A DNA stretch of 64,000 nt from PALSA-129 sp963842505 (GTDB lineage Bacteria; Acidobacteriota; Terriglobia; Bryobacterales; Bryobacteraceae). The stretch spans positions 1,302,001 through 1,366,000 of the forward strand of contig CAWJGZ010000001.1 of the NCBI GenBank assembly GCA_963842505.1. The letters are read 5' to 3'. The notes under the pieces were generated by a model that did no database searches, was not told the DNA's origin, and was given only the letters and a program-made list of their open reading frames with translations. Below, piece by piece: positions 8,739-18,154 of this stretch. Positions within the stretch are counted from its first letter, which is position 1. Every line of letters begins with the position of its first letter. The translations under genes were made by a program, and so were the position numbers.

Positions 8739-10274
8739 ATGAAGATTGAAGGAGACGGAACCCCCAGAAATCACGGTCTTAGACTAATATCTGTGGCTTT
8801 ACTTGTGGTTGGCAGTGCCATGACTGTCACCGCGCAACGCCCTTCAGTGGACAGTATGGCTACACCGGTGCCATTAGCAACTGGCCCTGTCCCGGCAACC
8901 GCGGACTCATACCCGTGGGCGCACGCTTGGAACGTTGATCTGGAGGCCGCCGGCTACGTTGAAGAGGAGTTTTTCGTTAGCGGGCGCGGCAACGTCTATG
9001 ACTTCGACAACAAGGTGGTCGTTGTCCGCTCGGCGAATGCGCCGTACACGACCCGATTGCTGGTGCGCCGGCCGAGTGAAGTGCGTCGGTTCAGCGGCCG
9101 GGTGGTCGTCGAGATCGTGAACATGACAAGGGGTTGGGATCTCGACGTCCAGTGGCAGATGCAGCACGAGCATTTTTTCCGGAACGGCGATGCCTACGTC
9201 GGTGTGACGAGCAAGCCGAACGCTGTCAGAGCCCTCAAGAAGTTTGATCCGCAGCGGTACGCGCCGCTGTCGTGGGCGAACCCCCTGCCACTGAACGATT
9301 CCAGGAACTGTGAAAGAGTGGCGGCCGATTCAGGGCGGGAGACCGAAAACGGGCTAGTGTGGGACATCCTCAGCCAGGTGGGTGCGCTCCTTAGGAGCGA
9401 CTCGCCGAAAAAGCCGTTGGCTGGGTATCCAGTACAGCGTGTCTATCTTGTCGGCTACTCGCAGTCCGGGGGCATGCTGAGGACGTATATCAATTTGATC
9501 CAGCCGATGGCCAAACTTGCCGGTGGGAAGCCTGTCTACGATGGCTACCTAGTAGGGGCCAGCGGCGGCCAGGCGCCGATCAACCAGTGTGCCGCGCCGA
9601 TCGCGGCAGGGGATCCGCGCTACCTCATCAAGCCGCGCCGCGTACCAGTGATTGCGATCTTGACTCAATCCGACGTCGTGAACGGGTACTTCTCGCGACG
9701 GCCAGACAGCGACGACCCCGCGGACCGGTACAGGCTGTACGAGGTTGCGGGCGCCAGCCACGGATCGACCTATCCGGCTCAGTTCGAGCCGCAGAGCGCC
9801 GATCTGGAGAAGGCCGGGTTCACGAACCGTTGGCGTTACAACTGCGAGGCGGGAGGAATTGCCGGCGACTTTCCGGTATACATGATCTTCGACAGTGCGC
9901 TCGACAATCTGGACCGTTGGGTGCGCGATGGGACACCGCCTCCGCGGGCCGACCGCATCTCGCTCAACAAGCCCGGAACTCCCGACGCGGCCCCGGAACT
10001 CGACCAGCATGGAAACGCGGTAGGCGGTGTCCGCACGCCGTTTGTAGACGTTCCTATCGCCACCTATTTCTCAGGCAGCGGATCGGGCGAGTGTCGGATT
10101 TCGGGCCACAAGATTGCGTTCGATCCAACAACTTTCCAAGCACTATATCAGAATCGGGCCCAATACCTGAGTAAAGTGGCGCAAGAAGCCGACAGGCTCG
10201 TCAAAGAGCGCTGGCTAGCATATGCAGACGCGCAGAAAATCAAGTCCGCTGCGGAACAAGCCGACATCCGGTGA
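8739..10274 (+). CDS. Secreted Abhydrolase_10 enzyme, paralogue 1
   Basis: A protein of 511 residues. The ATG at 8739 has a strong AAAGGAGAATAAG ribosome-binding site, so the longer frame from 8562 is rejected; the length then matches the two paralogues (510 each). An amino-terminal Sec signal (LISVALLVVGSAMTVTAQ) is followed by an alpha/beta-hydrolase domain of the Abhydrolase_10 type. Visible marks are VEEEFFVSGRGNVYDFDN, RVVVEIVNMTRGWDLDV, the nucleophile elbow GYSQSGG, RRPDSDDPADRYRLYE, and the likely catalytic His in VAGASHGSTYP. It is probably an esterase acting outside the cytoplasm. Similar copies at 14,280 and 15,840 imply local gene multiplication. The substrate is unknown. Confidence 0.85.
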   Translation: MKIEGDGTPRNHGLRLISVALLVVGSAMTVTAQRPSVDSMATPVPLATGPVPATADSYPWAHAWNVDLEAAGYVEEEFFVSGRGNVYDFDNKVVVVRSANAPYTTRLLVRRPSEVRRFSGRVVVEIVNMTRGWDLDVQWQMQHEHFFRNGDAYVGVTSKPNAVRALKKFDPQRYAPLSWANPLPLNDSRNCERVAADSGRETENGLVWDILSQVGALLRSDSPKKPLAGYPVQRVYLVGYSQSGGMLRTYINLIQPMAKLAGGKPVYDGYLVGASGGQAPINQCAAPIAAGDPRYLIKPRRVPVIAILTQSDVVNGYFSRRPDSDDPADRYRLYEVAGASHGSTYPAQFEPQSADLEKAGFTNRWRYNCEAGGIAGDFPVYMIFDSALDNLDRWVRDGTPPPRADRISLNKPGTPDAAPELDQHGNAVGGVRTPFVDVPIATYFSGSGSGECRISGHKIAFDPTTFQALYQNRAQYLSKVAQEADRLVKERWLAYADAQKIKSAAEQADIR

Positions 10275-10413
10275 GGGTGTGGGATTGCGACGGCGCGCCG
10301 CTGAGCCTGCCGCAAATCGAGCGCTAACGGCTGGAAACACGAGGCCGTAATCACTTGTTTGGAAAGATTGTCGCGCAACAGGCGGGTGCCGGTCCGTGGG
10401 AGAAAGAAGAATC

Positions 10414-11724
10414 ATGATTTCTGAAGAACGATCGCTTAGCCAGCCGAGGGTTTTTTCGCCTGGGAACATTCTGCCTTTTGTTCTCGTGACGGCATTGTTT
10501 TTTCTTTGGGGCATCCCCAGCAATTTGAATGATGTGCTAATCAAGCAGTTCATGAAGTCGTTTGAAATGAACCGATTCAAGGCCGGTCTGATTCAATCGG
10601 CTTTCTATATGGGCTATTTCTTGCTGGCTTTGCCGGCTGCGCTGATCATGCGGAAGTACAGCTACAAGGTAGGGTTGGTGATCGGATTGCTTCTTTATGG
10701 CACGGGAACCCTGCTCTTCTGGCCTGCTGCCGTCGTCCGGCAATACGGGTTCTTCTTGTTTGCCTTGTTCGTTATAGCCAGCGGCCTGGCTTTTCTCGAA
10801 ACTGGCGCGAATCCCTTTATCGCAGTCCTCGGTGACCCAAGAACATCCGAGCGGCGTTTAAATTTCTCACAGGCATTCAACCCCTTGGGGTGCATCACCG
10901 GGGTCATTGTCGGCACGGTCTTCATCTTCTCAGGGATCGAATTGAAACCGGCACAGGTTGAGGCGCTGAAAGCCGCCGGGAAGTATGAAGCATACTTGCA
11001 GCACGAAACGCTGCGGGTGGTCACACCCTACCTGGTCCTAGGCTGCGTCGTTTTTCTCTGCGCATTGTTGATCATGAGAACCAGGTTCCCCAAGGTTGCG
11101 GAGGAATCCGAGTCGGGAGGCGACCGGGGGAAGGGGAGCTTTAGGGAGCTGCTGCAATACCCGCACTTTGTTCAGGGCGTTCTGGCTCAGTTCGTTTACA
11201 TCGGAGCGCAGGTGGGAACGTGGAGCTACTTCATTACCTACGTCCAGGACTACACGGGCCTTCCTGAAAAGACCGCAGGGTACTTTCTCACAGGGACGCT
11301 GGTTGCCTTCGCCACGGGGAGGTTCTCGGCGACGTACCTGATGACGTTCATCGAACCCAGGAAGCTAATGGGGTCCTACAGTCTCGCCAACATGGTTTTG
11401 GTCGCTCTGGGAGTTTTGCTGCCAGGCTGGATCGGGCTCTGGTCGATATTCCTGACGAGCTTCTTCATGTCTCTCATGTTCCCGACCATTTTCGCGTTGG
11501 GAATCAAGGGGCTGGGGCCGAATACGAAGATCGGTGGGTCGATGATCGTAATGGCCATCATCGGTGGCGCTGTCTTCACGCCTGTTATGGGACTGATTTT
11601 CGAGGCGACGCGCAGCATGGCTACGGCAATGTTGGTCCCGCTGTTCTGCTACGTCTTCATTACGTACTACGCTTTCGTCGGCTCGAAGGTTCGAGTCCCC
11701 AGAGACGCTGCCACGAGCCGTTAA
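10414..11724 (+). CDS. FucP-like sugar:proton symporter (MFS)
   Basis: A protein of 436 residues. The ATG at 10414 follows GGGAGAAAGAAGAATC. It belongs to the major facilitator superfamily, L-fucose/glucose-galactose permease branch: the opening FFLWGIPSNLNDVLIKQF closely follows the FucP signature, then GLIQSAFYMGYFLLALPAAL, FLETGANPFIAVLG (the conserved TGANPY-like loop) and NPLGCITGVIVG. About 12 hydrophobic segments can be read. By family it imports a monosaccharide with protons across the inner membrane. Its stop overlaps the convergent kinase stop by 4 bp. Together with the sugar kinase it suggests that the locus releases a sugar. The exact sugar cannot be told. Confidence 0.88.
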   Translation: MISEERSLSQPRVFSPGNILPFVLVTALFFLWGIPSNLNDVLIKQFMKSFEMNRFKAGLIQSAFYMGYFLLALPAALIMRKYSYKVGLVIGLLLYGTGTLLFWPAAVVRQYGFFLFALFVIASGLAFLETGANPFIAVLGDPRTSERRLNFSQAFNPLGCITGVIVGTVFIFSGIELKPAQVEALKAAGKYEAYLQHETLRVVTPYLVLGCVVFLCALLIMRTRFPKVAEESESGGDRGKGSFRELLQYPHFVQGVLAQFVYIGAQVGTWSYFITYVQDYTGLPEKTAGYFLTGTLVAFATGRFSATYLMTFIEPRKLMGSYSLANMVLVALGVLLPGWIGLWSIFLTSFFMSLMFPTIFALGIKGLGPNTKIGGSMIVMAIIGGAVFTPVMGLIFEATRSMATAMLVPLFCYVFITYYAFVGSKVRVPRDAATSR

Positions 11725-12614
11725 CGAGATTCAGACAGCGCTCGAACTTCATCCAGCGACCACGGGGCAATACCGCCCGGCCGGCTGGCAACCAGGGCGC
11801 CCAGGCGATTTGCAAAATCGCCTATCTCGGCGGCAGTCCAACCGGAGTCGACACCGTGCAGAAATGCGGCGGCGAAAGCGTCCCCCGCGCCGACGGCGTC
11901 GGCCACTTGTACCCGATACCCAGGGACTTCCACATACTGGTCGCCCGTCAGCACAGCACAACCCTGCTCGCCGCGAGTAACGCAGATGGCTTCCCACCCC
12001 AGTCGCGCGGCGTTATCCCGGCAAAACCTCTCCATTGTGACATCGCCCGTTCCGAACATCGCACTCAAAGCGCTCGCTTCGGAGTCATTGAGCTTTACGA
12101 CGTTCGCCCGGTGCAGCAGTTCCAGCACCAGTTCGGGTGTGAAACAGTTCGGGCGCAGGTTGACGTCATAAAAGTGCCGCGCTCGAGGGATGGCTCCCAT
12201 GGTCTCAAACAGCACGTTTCGCCCGCACGGATACATCGAAAGCAAGGTGCCATAGCAGATCCAATCCGGGTTCCACGAAGCCAGACGTGCCAGGGCGGAG
12301 CCGTCGAGCCGTATGGAATCGTAGGCGGCCGGTCGGTGGATTACGAAAGTCGGTTGGCCATCCGGGGCCACGGTGACTGTCACTGTTCCCGTGGGCCATT
12401 CGCCCGAACGCCGAACCAACTCCATCGAAAGGCCCAATGCAGAAGCTGCCTCGAGCGCGCGGTCTCCGCGCTCGTCTGTGCCTACCGCGCTCACGAAAGA
12501 CACGTCGTGTCCGAGGCGCGCAGCGTGTACGGAGAAGTTTAGCGGGGCGCCGCCAAGGTGCTCACCGTCTCCAATGATGTCCCACAGGATCTCGCCAATG
12601 CTGATTAGCCGCAT
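11721..12614 (-). CDS. PfkB-family sugar kinase (fructokinase-like)
   Basis: A protein of 297 residues. The start at 12614 (MRLISIGEILWDII) is preceded by GGGAAGGACTT, making it better than the upstream ATG at 12662. PfkB marks: LGGAPLNFSVHAARLG near the amino end (substrate glycines) and VADAVGAGDAFAAAFLHG near the carboxy end, whose DAVGAGD carries the catalytic Asp and anion hole. VKLNDSEASAL is the conserved middle motif. It phosphorylates a sugar, fructose or a relative being the best guess. It is divergent from the mutarotase-like gene, with a candidate operator and promoter in between, and convergent with the symporter. Confidence 0.88.
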   Translation of the reverse strand: MRLISIGEILWDIIGDGEHLGGAPLNFSVHAARLGHDVSFVSAVGTDERGDRALEAASALGLSMELVRRSGEWPTGTVTVTVAPDGQPTFVIHRPAAYDSIRLDGSALARLASWNPDWICYGTLLSMYPCGRNVLFETMGAIPRARHFYDVNLRPNCFTPELVLELLHRANVVKLNDSEASALSAMFGTGDVTMERFCRDNAARLGWEAICVTRGEQGCAVLTGDQYVEVPGYRVQVADAVGAGDAFAAAFLHGVDSGWTAAEIGDFANRLGALVASRPGGIAPWSLDEVRALSESR

Positions 12615-12758
12615 AAGTCCTTCCCATTGCAGATGGTTTGCTGATTGCCGCGTTTTCTCCAAAACTCTGTTGCCGTCCTTGCGTTATGCATGACTGAGCG
12701 AATACTACCTCTGCTCGATGTTCAAGACAATGCCAAATGTCATCATGCATAGAAAAAG

Positions 12759-12770
12759 TTGATATATCAA
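12759..12770. promoter_or_regulatory. Candidate operator, perfect palindrome (copy 3)
   Basis: TTGATATATCAA, perfectly palindromic and flanked by A-tracts, in the divergent kinase/mutarotase control region. It is the best copy of the set that also occurs near 3031 and 8452. It is the size expected for a GntR-type dimer site. Confidence 0.4.
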
Positions 12771-12863
12771 AAAACGTCTCTTAACTTATTTATTACCAAT
12801 ATGTTGATGATCACATAACGCGTTTTCAACGGAGCAGTATTCGAACGGATACCCAAAATTTTG

Positions 12864-12892
12864 TTGACGGCACCTCTCAAAGGTCATATACA
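12864..12892 (+). promoter_or_regulatory. Near-consensus sigma-70 promoter
   Basis: TTGACG, 17-bp spacer, TATACA: each box differs from consensus at a single base and the spacing is ideal. Start of transcription would be near 12899, driving the mutarotase-like gene and perhaps the hydrolases behind it. Confidence 0.6.
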
Positions 12893-13062
12893 TGATACGG
12901 GACATCAACCCGCGCTGATCCGTTGGGGAGGTCCCCAGGACACACTGGATCGGAGATCCCGGTTCCATCTGGCTCGATGCTCGGTTCGTGGGGTTTTCCC
13001 GCACGTCCCGCTGGAAGCAGAGTGCAAGGCCGAGATCTTACTCGGATTTCGGGAAACCTATT

Positions 13063-14196
13063 ATGGTGAACAGTTGCGATTTCCCTTTAGCGAAGTTGGA
13101 TCTGAAGCCTGCAGGTCCGATAGATCGAGTGGAATTCCACAGCCGCCGCGCAGTGCAGGCCGAAAATGACGCAATTCGTGTTACTGTCACGGTGGAAGGC
13201 GGCCATGTCGCCGAAATACTGCACAAGCCCACGGGTATCAACCCCCTATGGATCCCACCTTGGCCTTCCATCGAGTGTTCCACCTATGACCCGGCCACCC
13301 ATCCCGAATATGGGCCGGTAGATGAGGCCCGGCTCCTCGCCGGGATCATGGGACACAGCTTGTGCTTGGACACGTTTGGCACCCCCAGCGAGGCGGAAGT
13401 CACTGCTGGCATGCCCGTTCACGGCGAGGCTCCGGTGGCGCTTTATGAAATTTCAAGAGCCGCCGGTGCGATTACCCAAGAGACGCTTCTCGTCAAGGCG
13501 CAAATGAGCTTTAGACGGCGGATCTCCGTCGCTCCGCGCGGTGGCGTAGTTTGGTTCGCGGAGACCTTGGAGAACCTGTCTCCCTCCGATCGTCCCATCG
13601 CCTGGACGCAACATGTGACCCTAGGCCCTCCATTCCTTGAGCCCGGCCTGACTCAGTTCCGGGCGACTGCGAGCCGGTCGAAGGTGATCGATTCGGATTT
13701 CAATGACAACAAGGGCTCCCAGAAGAGTGGCGCAGAATTCATGTGGCCTTTCTGCCCGCGGAAAGACGGCGGGACAATCGACCTTCGCGTCTACACTTCT
13801 GAAGCGGTTTCGGGAGGGTTTACGACGCACCTGATGGACCCGGAACGCGAACAAGCCGGCTTCCTCGCGTGGTCGCCGAAAACCAAGGTGTTGTTCGGTT
13901 ATGTTTGGCGGCGGGAGGACTTCCCCTGGCTCGGCAGGTGGGAAGAAAACCACTTGCGCACGGCGCCGCCTTGGAACGGCCAAGGCCTGACCTGCGGCAT
14001 GGAGTTCGGCGTCTCGCCTCTGCTGGAGTCGCGCAGAAAAATGGTGGAGCGCGGCAGTCTATTTGGCGTACCTACCTACCGCTGGCTTCCCGCACGGGAA
14101 CGTCTGACGGTGCATTATTGCGCGTTCGTTACCACCGCGGAGTCGATGCCCGAGTCCGCAACCTGGGACGGCGCGCACTCAGTTGAATTCGCGTAG
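13063..14196 (+). CDS. Galactose-mutarotase-like beta-sandwich protein
   Basis: A protein of 377 residues. The ATG at 13063 has GGGAAA eight bases upstream; an in-frame GTG at 12988 would add 25 untypical residues. No signal peptide, so it is probably cytoplasmic. The sequence reads as an aldose-1-epimerase/galactose-mutarotase-like beta-sandwich (VEGGHVAEILHKPTGINPLW, VVWFAETLENLSPSDRPIAW, QHVTLGPPFLEPG, GFLAWSPKTKVLFGYVWRR), but I do not see a clear catalytic His/Glu set. It may act on the sugar phosphorylated by the divergent PfkB kinase. Family assignment is moderate; the precise reaction is unknown. Confidence 0.6.
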   Translation: MVNSCDFPLAKLDLKPAGPIDRVEFHSRRAVQAENDAIRVTVTVEGGHVAEILHKPTGINPLWIPPWPSIECSTYDPATHPEYGPVDEARLLAGIMGHSLCLDTFGTPSEAEVTAGMPVHGEAPVALYEISRAAGAITQETLLVKAQMSFRRRISVAPRGGVVWFAETLENLSPSDRPIAWTQHVTLGPPFLEPGLTQFRATASRSKVIDSDFNDNKGSQKSGAEFMWPFCPRKDGGTIDLRVYTSEAVSGGFTTHLMDPEREQAGFLAWSPKTKVLFGYVWRREDFPWLGRWEENHLRTAPPWNGQGLTCGMEFGVSPLLESRRKMVERGSLFGVPTYRWLPARERLTVHYCAFVTTAESMPESATWDGAHSVEFA

Positions 14197-14279
14197 CCCG
14201 GGTGCACTTGAAGCGGGTTTCCGCCCTCTGTCAAGACACACCGGCATAAGTTTAGCGCAAGCGATTTGTTGGAGGTTGT

Positions 14280-15812
14280 ATGTCTATTAGTGTCAGAAGA
14301 CGGTTTCGTTCGAAGATGGTCCCAATGCTTGGTGGCTTGATCCTGGGAGCAGTGGTGTGTGCCTCTATCGGTTACGCCGCCGGGCCCGCAACGCCCATTC
14401 CGAGCGTCAAAGGGCCAATCCCCGCGACTAAGGACTCTGTCCCGTTCGCGCACGTCTGGAATATTGACCTCGCGAAAGCAGGCTATGTCGAAGAAGAATT
14501 TTTTATAAGCGGCAAAGCCAACGTCTATGACTACGATGACAATAAGAAAGTTATGGTCCGGACTCCTGACGCACCCTACACGACGCGGCTGCTGGTCAGG
14601 AGGCCAACCGATCCGCGGAAGTTCAGCGGGAACGTCATCGTTGAAATCATCAATATGTCGAGGGGCTGGGACCTCGACGTATTGTGGCAGATGCAGCACG
14701 AACAGATTCTGCGAAGCGGCGACGCATATGTCGGGGTGACCGGCAAGCCCAATGCCGTGGTGGCGCTGAAGAAGTTCGACGCGGCCCGCTACGGTTCCCT
14801 GACCTGGGCCAACCCTCTGCCGCTGAGCGATCCTAGGAATTGCGCGACTGTTGCCGCGGACTCCTCCAGGGAAACGGAAAACGGCCTCGTTTGGGACATC
14901 TTCAGCCAGACGGGGGCGCTTCTGAAAAGCGCCGTCCCGGGTCGACCACTGGCGGGACTGAGCATCCGGTATGTGTACGGCGTGGGATACTCCCAGACGG
15001 CCGCATTCTTGAAAGCCTATGTGAACGCCATACACCCGCTTGCCAATCTGGCGGACGGCAAGCCCGTATTCGACGGCTACCTCATTGGTGCAGCGGGCGG
15101 CCCCACGCCTCTTAACCAGTGTTCGCCCCGCATCCAGGCGGGCGACCCGCGGTTCGTTACCCTGCCGCGCAACGTTCCAGTCATCACTGTCATGACCAAT
15201 TCGGATTTTATGGGCGGATACTATGCTCGGCGCCCGGACAGCGACGACCCGAATGACCGCTTTCGCTTGTATGAGATTGCCGGCGCAAGCCACGGCTATA
15301 CGTATCCGGCCACCTACGAACCATCGGTTGCGGACATACAGAAGGGGGGCTTCAACAATCGGTACACCTACGACTGCGCACCCCCCAGGGTGGGCAGTGA
15401 TTTTCCATCGCATTACATCTACAACGCTGCCCTTGTGCATCTTGAGCGCTGGGTGCGGGACGGGACGCCACCGCCGCACGCGCAGTTGATTTCCGTCGTC
15501 AAACCTGGGACTCCGGACGCCGCCGCAGAGCTCGATCAGTTTGGAAACGCAGTCGGAGGCGTGCGGACGCCATATGTCGACGTACCGACCGCCACCTATT
15601 TTCCCAAAATGGGGGGCACACCGCCGCCTAGCGAGTGCGCCATGTCGAAGGTGCCGTTTGACCATGCCAAGCTGAAGAGCTTGTATCCGACTCACGCAGA
15701 CTACGTGAAGAGGGTACAACGCGACGTTGATCGACTTGTGAAGGAGGGCTGGCTACTGCCCGCGGACGCGCAGCAGATCAAAGCTCAGGCTGCCGCGGCG
15801 CAATTCCCATAA
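14280..15812 (+). CDS. Secreted Abhydrolase_10 enzyme, paralogue 2
   Basis: A protein of 510 residues. The start is supported by GGAGGTTGT just upstream. Sec signal (MLGGLILGAVVCASIGYAAG), then the same hydrolase domain as 8739: YVEEEFFISGKANVYDYDDN, IVEIINMSRGWDLDV, and nucleophile elbow GYSQTAA rather than GYSQSGG. The catalytic His lies in IAGASHGYTYP. The residue after the nucleophile pentad differs between paralogues, hinting at changed substrate fit. The next paralogue starts 27 bp downstream, so the two are surely co-transcribed. A long antisense ORF across this gene is only its shadow. Confidence 0.85.
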   Translation: MSISVRRRFRSKMVPMLGGLILGAVVCASIGYAAGPATPIPSVKGPIPATKDSVPFAHVWNIDLAKAGYVEEEFFISGKANVYDYDDNKKVMVRTPDAPYTTRLLVRRPTDPRKFSGNVIVEIINMSRGWDLDVLWQMQHEQILRSGDAYVGVTGKPNAVVALKKFDAARYGSLTWANPLPLSDPRNCATVAADSSRETENGLVWDIFSQTGALLKSAVPGRPLAGLSIRYVYGVGYSQTAAFLKAYVNAIHPLANLADGKPVFDGYLIGAAGGPTPLNQCSPRIQAGDPRFVTLPRNVPVITVMTNSDFMGGYYARRPDSDDPNDRFRLYEIAGASHGYTYPATYEPSVADIQKGGFNNRYTYDCAPPRVGSDFPSHYIYNAALVHLERWVRDGTPPPHAQLISVVKPGTPDAAAELDQFGNAVGGVRTPYVDVPTATYFPKMGGTPPPSECAMSKVPFDHAKLKSLYPTHADYVKRVQRDVDRLVKEGWLLPADAQQIKAQAAAAQFP

Positions 15813-15839
15813 GGGTAAAGGAAAGGAGTAAAGAAGACC

Positions 15840-17372
15840 ATGGGAGCCAACCTGAAAAACCATCGGCCTGGTCGAATCGCCCAAGTCGCGCTCGCTGGCG
15901 CAATGGCGGCTGTCATGTTAGCGCACGCGCAAGCGGCCGGAACGCCGGCCCCAAAAGTTACTGGCCCGATTCCGGTAACCTCGAACTCTCACCCGTTCGC
16001 CCGTGCATGGAATATTGACCTGGCGAAGCACCACTATGTTGAGGAGGAGTTCTTCGTTAGTGGCAAAGCAAACGTGTACGAGTACGGTGAGAATCGTGCT
16101 GTCCGAGTTCGAACTCCGGACGTACCGTATACGACACGTCTCCTGGTGCGCCGGCCGTCGGACCCAAAGCAGTTCAGTGGAAGAGTCGTGGTCGAGATCG
16201 TCAATATGAGCAGAGGTTGGGATCTCGATGTAATGTGGCAGGCGCAGCATGAGTACCTACTGCGCAGCGGCGACGCCTACATCGGTGTCACAAGCAAGCC
16301 GAATGCAGTGAGGGCACTCAAGACCTTCGACGCCGAGCGGTACGCGCCGTTGTCATGGCCCAATCCGCTTCCGCTCAGCGATTCCAGGAACTGCGCTACT
16401 TTCCGCGGCAGCCTGTCGTCTGATTCCTCCCGGGAAACCGAGAATGGGCTCGTGTGGGACATCCTGAGCCAAGTTGGTGCGCTGGTCAAAAGTGGCGCGC
16501 CGAACTCGGTGCTGCCGGGATTCGTCGCAAAGCACGCCTACCTCATGGGCTACTCTCAGACCGGCGCGTTCCTGTGGACCTACATTGGCGCGATCCATCC
16601 GCTGGCAAATCTCGCGAATGGCAAGCCTGTTTATGACGGCTATCTGGTTGGCGCCGCACCCGGGCCTGTGCCCATCAACCAGTGCGCGTCCGAAGTCGAG
16701 GCGAGCGACCCCCGGTTCACGCCTCATGCTTCTAACGTGCCGGTCATTGCCATCTTCACTCAATCCGATGTGCTCATCTTGGGAGCTTACCGAAGTAGGC
16801 GACCAGATAGCGACGATCCGAACGATCGCTTTCGCATTTACGAGGTTCCCGGCGCGAGCCATGGCTATAGCTATCCGGCCCAGTTCGAACCGCCGGTTGA
16901 GGACGTCAAGAAGGCGGGATTCAACAATCGATGGTCCTATGACTGTGCGGTTGGCGGTATCGCCAATGACTTTCCGTCGTATTACATCTTCAATGGCGCG
17001 TTGGCGAACCTGGATCGATGGGTAAACGGTACGCCACCGCCGCGGGCCGCTCACTTGGAAGTGAACAAGCTGGGGACGCCTGAGGCAGCATACCTACTCG
17101 ACAAGTTCGGCAATGTGATGGGCGGTGTCCGGACTCCTTATGTCGACGTTCCGACTGCGAGGTACTACGAGACGAGCGGGCAGGGAGAATGCCGACTGTC
17201 CGGGCACAAAGTCACGTTCGATCGCGCCACCCTCAAGGATTTGTACCCAGATCACCAGCGGTACGTGAAGCAAGTCAGCGAAGAAGTTGACCGGATGCTC
17301 AAAGACGGCTGGATCACCCAGGCAGACGCGCAGGAAATCAAAGCCGAAGCTGCAAAAGCGACCATTCCTTAA
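15840..17372 (+). CDS. Secreted Abhydrolase_10 enzyme, paralogue 3
   Basis: A protein of 510 residues. The ribosome-binding site AAGGAGTAAAG precedes the start. Sec signal (VALAGAMAAVMLAHAQAAG), then the family blocks YVEEEFFVSGKANVYEYGEN, VVEIVNMSRGWDLDV, elbow GYSQTGA, RRPDSDDPNDRFRIYE and the His in VPGASHGYSYP. Compared with paralogues 1 and 2 it carries a small extra segment after NCATF (RGSLSSDSS) and lacks one residue in DRWVNGTPPP. It is probably an extracytoplasmic esterase made with paralogue 2 from one transcript. The 3' flank is a decayed IS256-type transposase. Confidence 0.85.
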   Translation: MGANLKNHRPGRIAQVALAGAMAAVMLAHAQAAGTPAPKVTGPIPVTSNSHPFARAWNIDLAKHHYVEEEFFVSGKANVYEYGENRAVRVRTPDVPYTTRLLVRRPSDPKQFSGRVVVEIVNMSRGWDLDVMWQAQHEYLLRSGDAYIGVTSKPNAVRALKTFDAERYAPLSWPNPLPLSDSRNCATFRGSLSSDSSRETENGLVWDILSQVGALVKSGAPNSVLPGFVAKHAYLMGYSQTGAFLWTYIGAIHPLANLANGKPVYDGYLVGAAPGPVPINQCASEVEASDPRFTPHASNVPVIAIFTQSDVLILGAYRSRRPDSDDPNDRFRIYEVPGASHGYSYPAQFEPPVEDVKKAGFNNRWSYDCAVGGIANDFPSYYIFNGALANLDRWVNGTPPPRAAHLEVNKLGTPEAAYLLDKFGNVMGGVRTPYVDVPTARYYETSGQGECRLSGHKVTFDRATLKDLYPDHQRYVKQVSEEVDRMLKDGWITQADAQEIKAEAAKATIP

Positions 17373-17479
17373 GTGGACATGAGGGTCGCATCTTCGTCCG
17401 CCCACGCCGCCGCAGATGGAGTCAAGATTTGTTTAAGTTGCATCATGTTGTCGGCTCCAGTCCAGTCAACGTTTCTATT

Positions 17480-17965
17480 CGGGAGCCAGCACTCGGCGCA
17501 GAGATGTCGCACCCACAAACTGCGCAGCGTGATGGACCACCTGCCAGAAGATCAGAAGGACGAAGTGAAATCGGTAATGCGGGCAGCATGGCGGCTGGAC
17601 GCAAAAGCCGACACGGCACGACCGCGGAAGTTAGCCGAGTGGTTGGAGCGCAAATACCCTTCGCCAGCGGCCAGTCTGCTGGAGGGTATGGAAAACTGCT
17701 TCCCATTAACCGGTTGGACGTACCCCCATCGCTGCATCGCTGCCAGGCCACGACCAACATCATTGAAAGCCCCCACGCCGGGCTTCGCATGCGCACTCGA
17801 CGGGTTTGCCGATGGCGCGATGGCAGGATGGTGAAACGCTGGTTGGCAGTGGCGCTGTTGGATATTGAGAAGAACTTTCGGAAGATGACGGGCTACCGGG
17901 AGCTTTGGGCCTTGGACGCGATCTTCAACGGATCGACATCTGCCACCCGACGGGAGGTGGCGTAG
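17480..17965 (+). pseudogene. IS256-family (mutator) transposase remnant
   Basis: Carboxy-terminal part of a mutator-type transposase in two frames. The first frame gives QRCRTHKLRSVMDHLPEDQK, VMRAAWRLDAKAD and KLAEWLERKYPSPAASLLEG. Near 17690 the reading moves to another frame giving NRLDVPPSLHRCQATTNIIE, then SPHAGLRMRTRRVCRWRDGR and MVKRWLAVALLDIEKNFRKM, ending at 17965. The NIIES block carries the family's catalytic Glu neighbourhood. The amino-terminal half is absent. It separates the hydrolase genes from the ceramidase-like gene and marks past insertion here. Not functional. Confidence 0.8.
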
Positions 17966-18154
17966 TAAGATGGCGTTTACCGCCGCCGGCTAACTTTCAG
18001 CGGTTCGCGGGACACCCTCAATCATTGTGAACCCGGCTCAGATTCAGAATTTTCCGATAAGCGGCGAAACTGTTTTCAACTCGCCCAGCTTGTACCCGCC
18101 GCCAACAATTACAGCGGGGATTGCTGGTTATGAAGCAATCCGAAGAAAGTCGTT

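Larger units (their letters stand above)
12615..13062. other. Divergent control region between kinase and mutarotase-like gene
   Basis: No gene. AT-rich centre (12750-12890). It holds the palindrome at 12759-12770 and a near-consensus plus-strand promoter at 12864-12892. The predicted leader to the 13063 start is about 160 nt. Confidence 0.6.

Noticed and set aside
14115..15719. 534-codon minus-strand open frame
   Set aside because: It lies wholly antisense to Abhydrolase_10 paralogue 2, has Arg/Val/His-rich composition and shows no motif; it is a GC-driven shadow.
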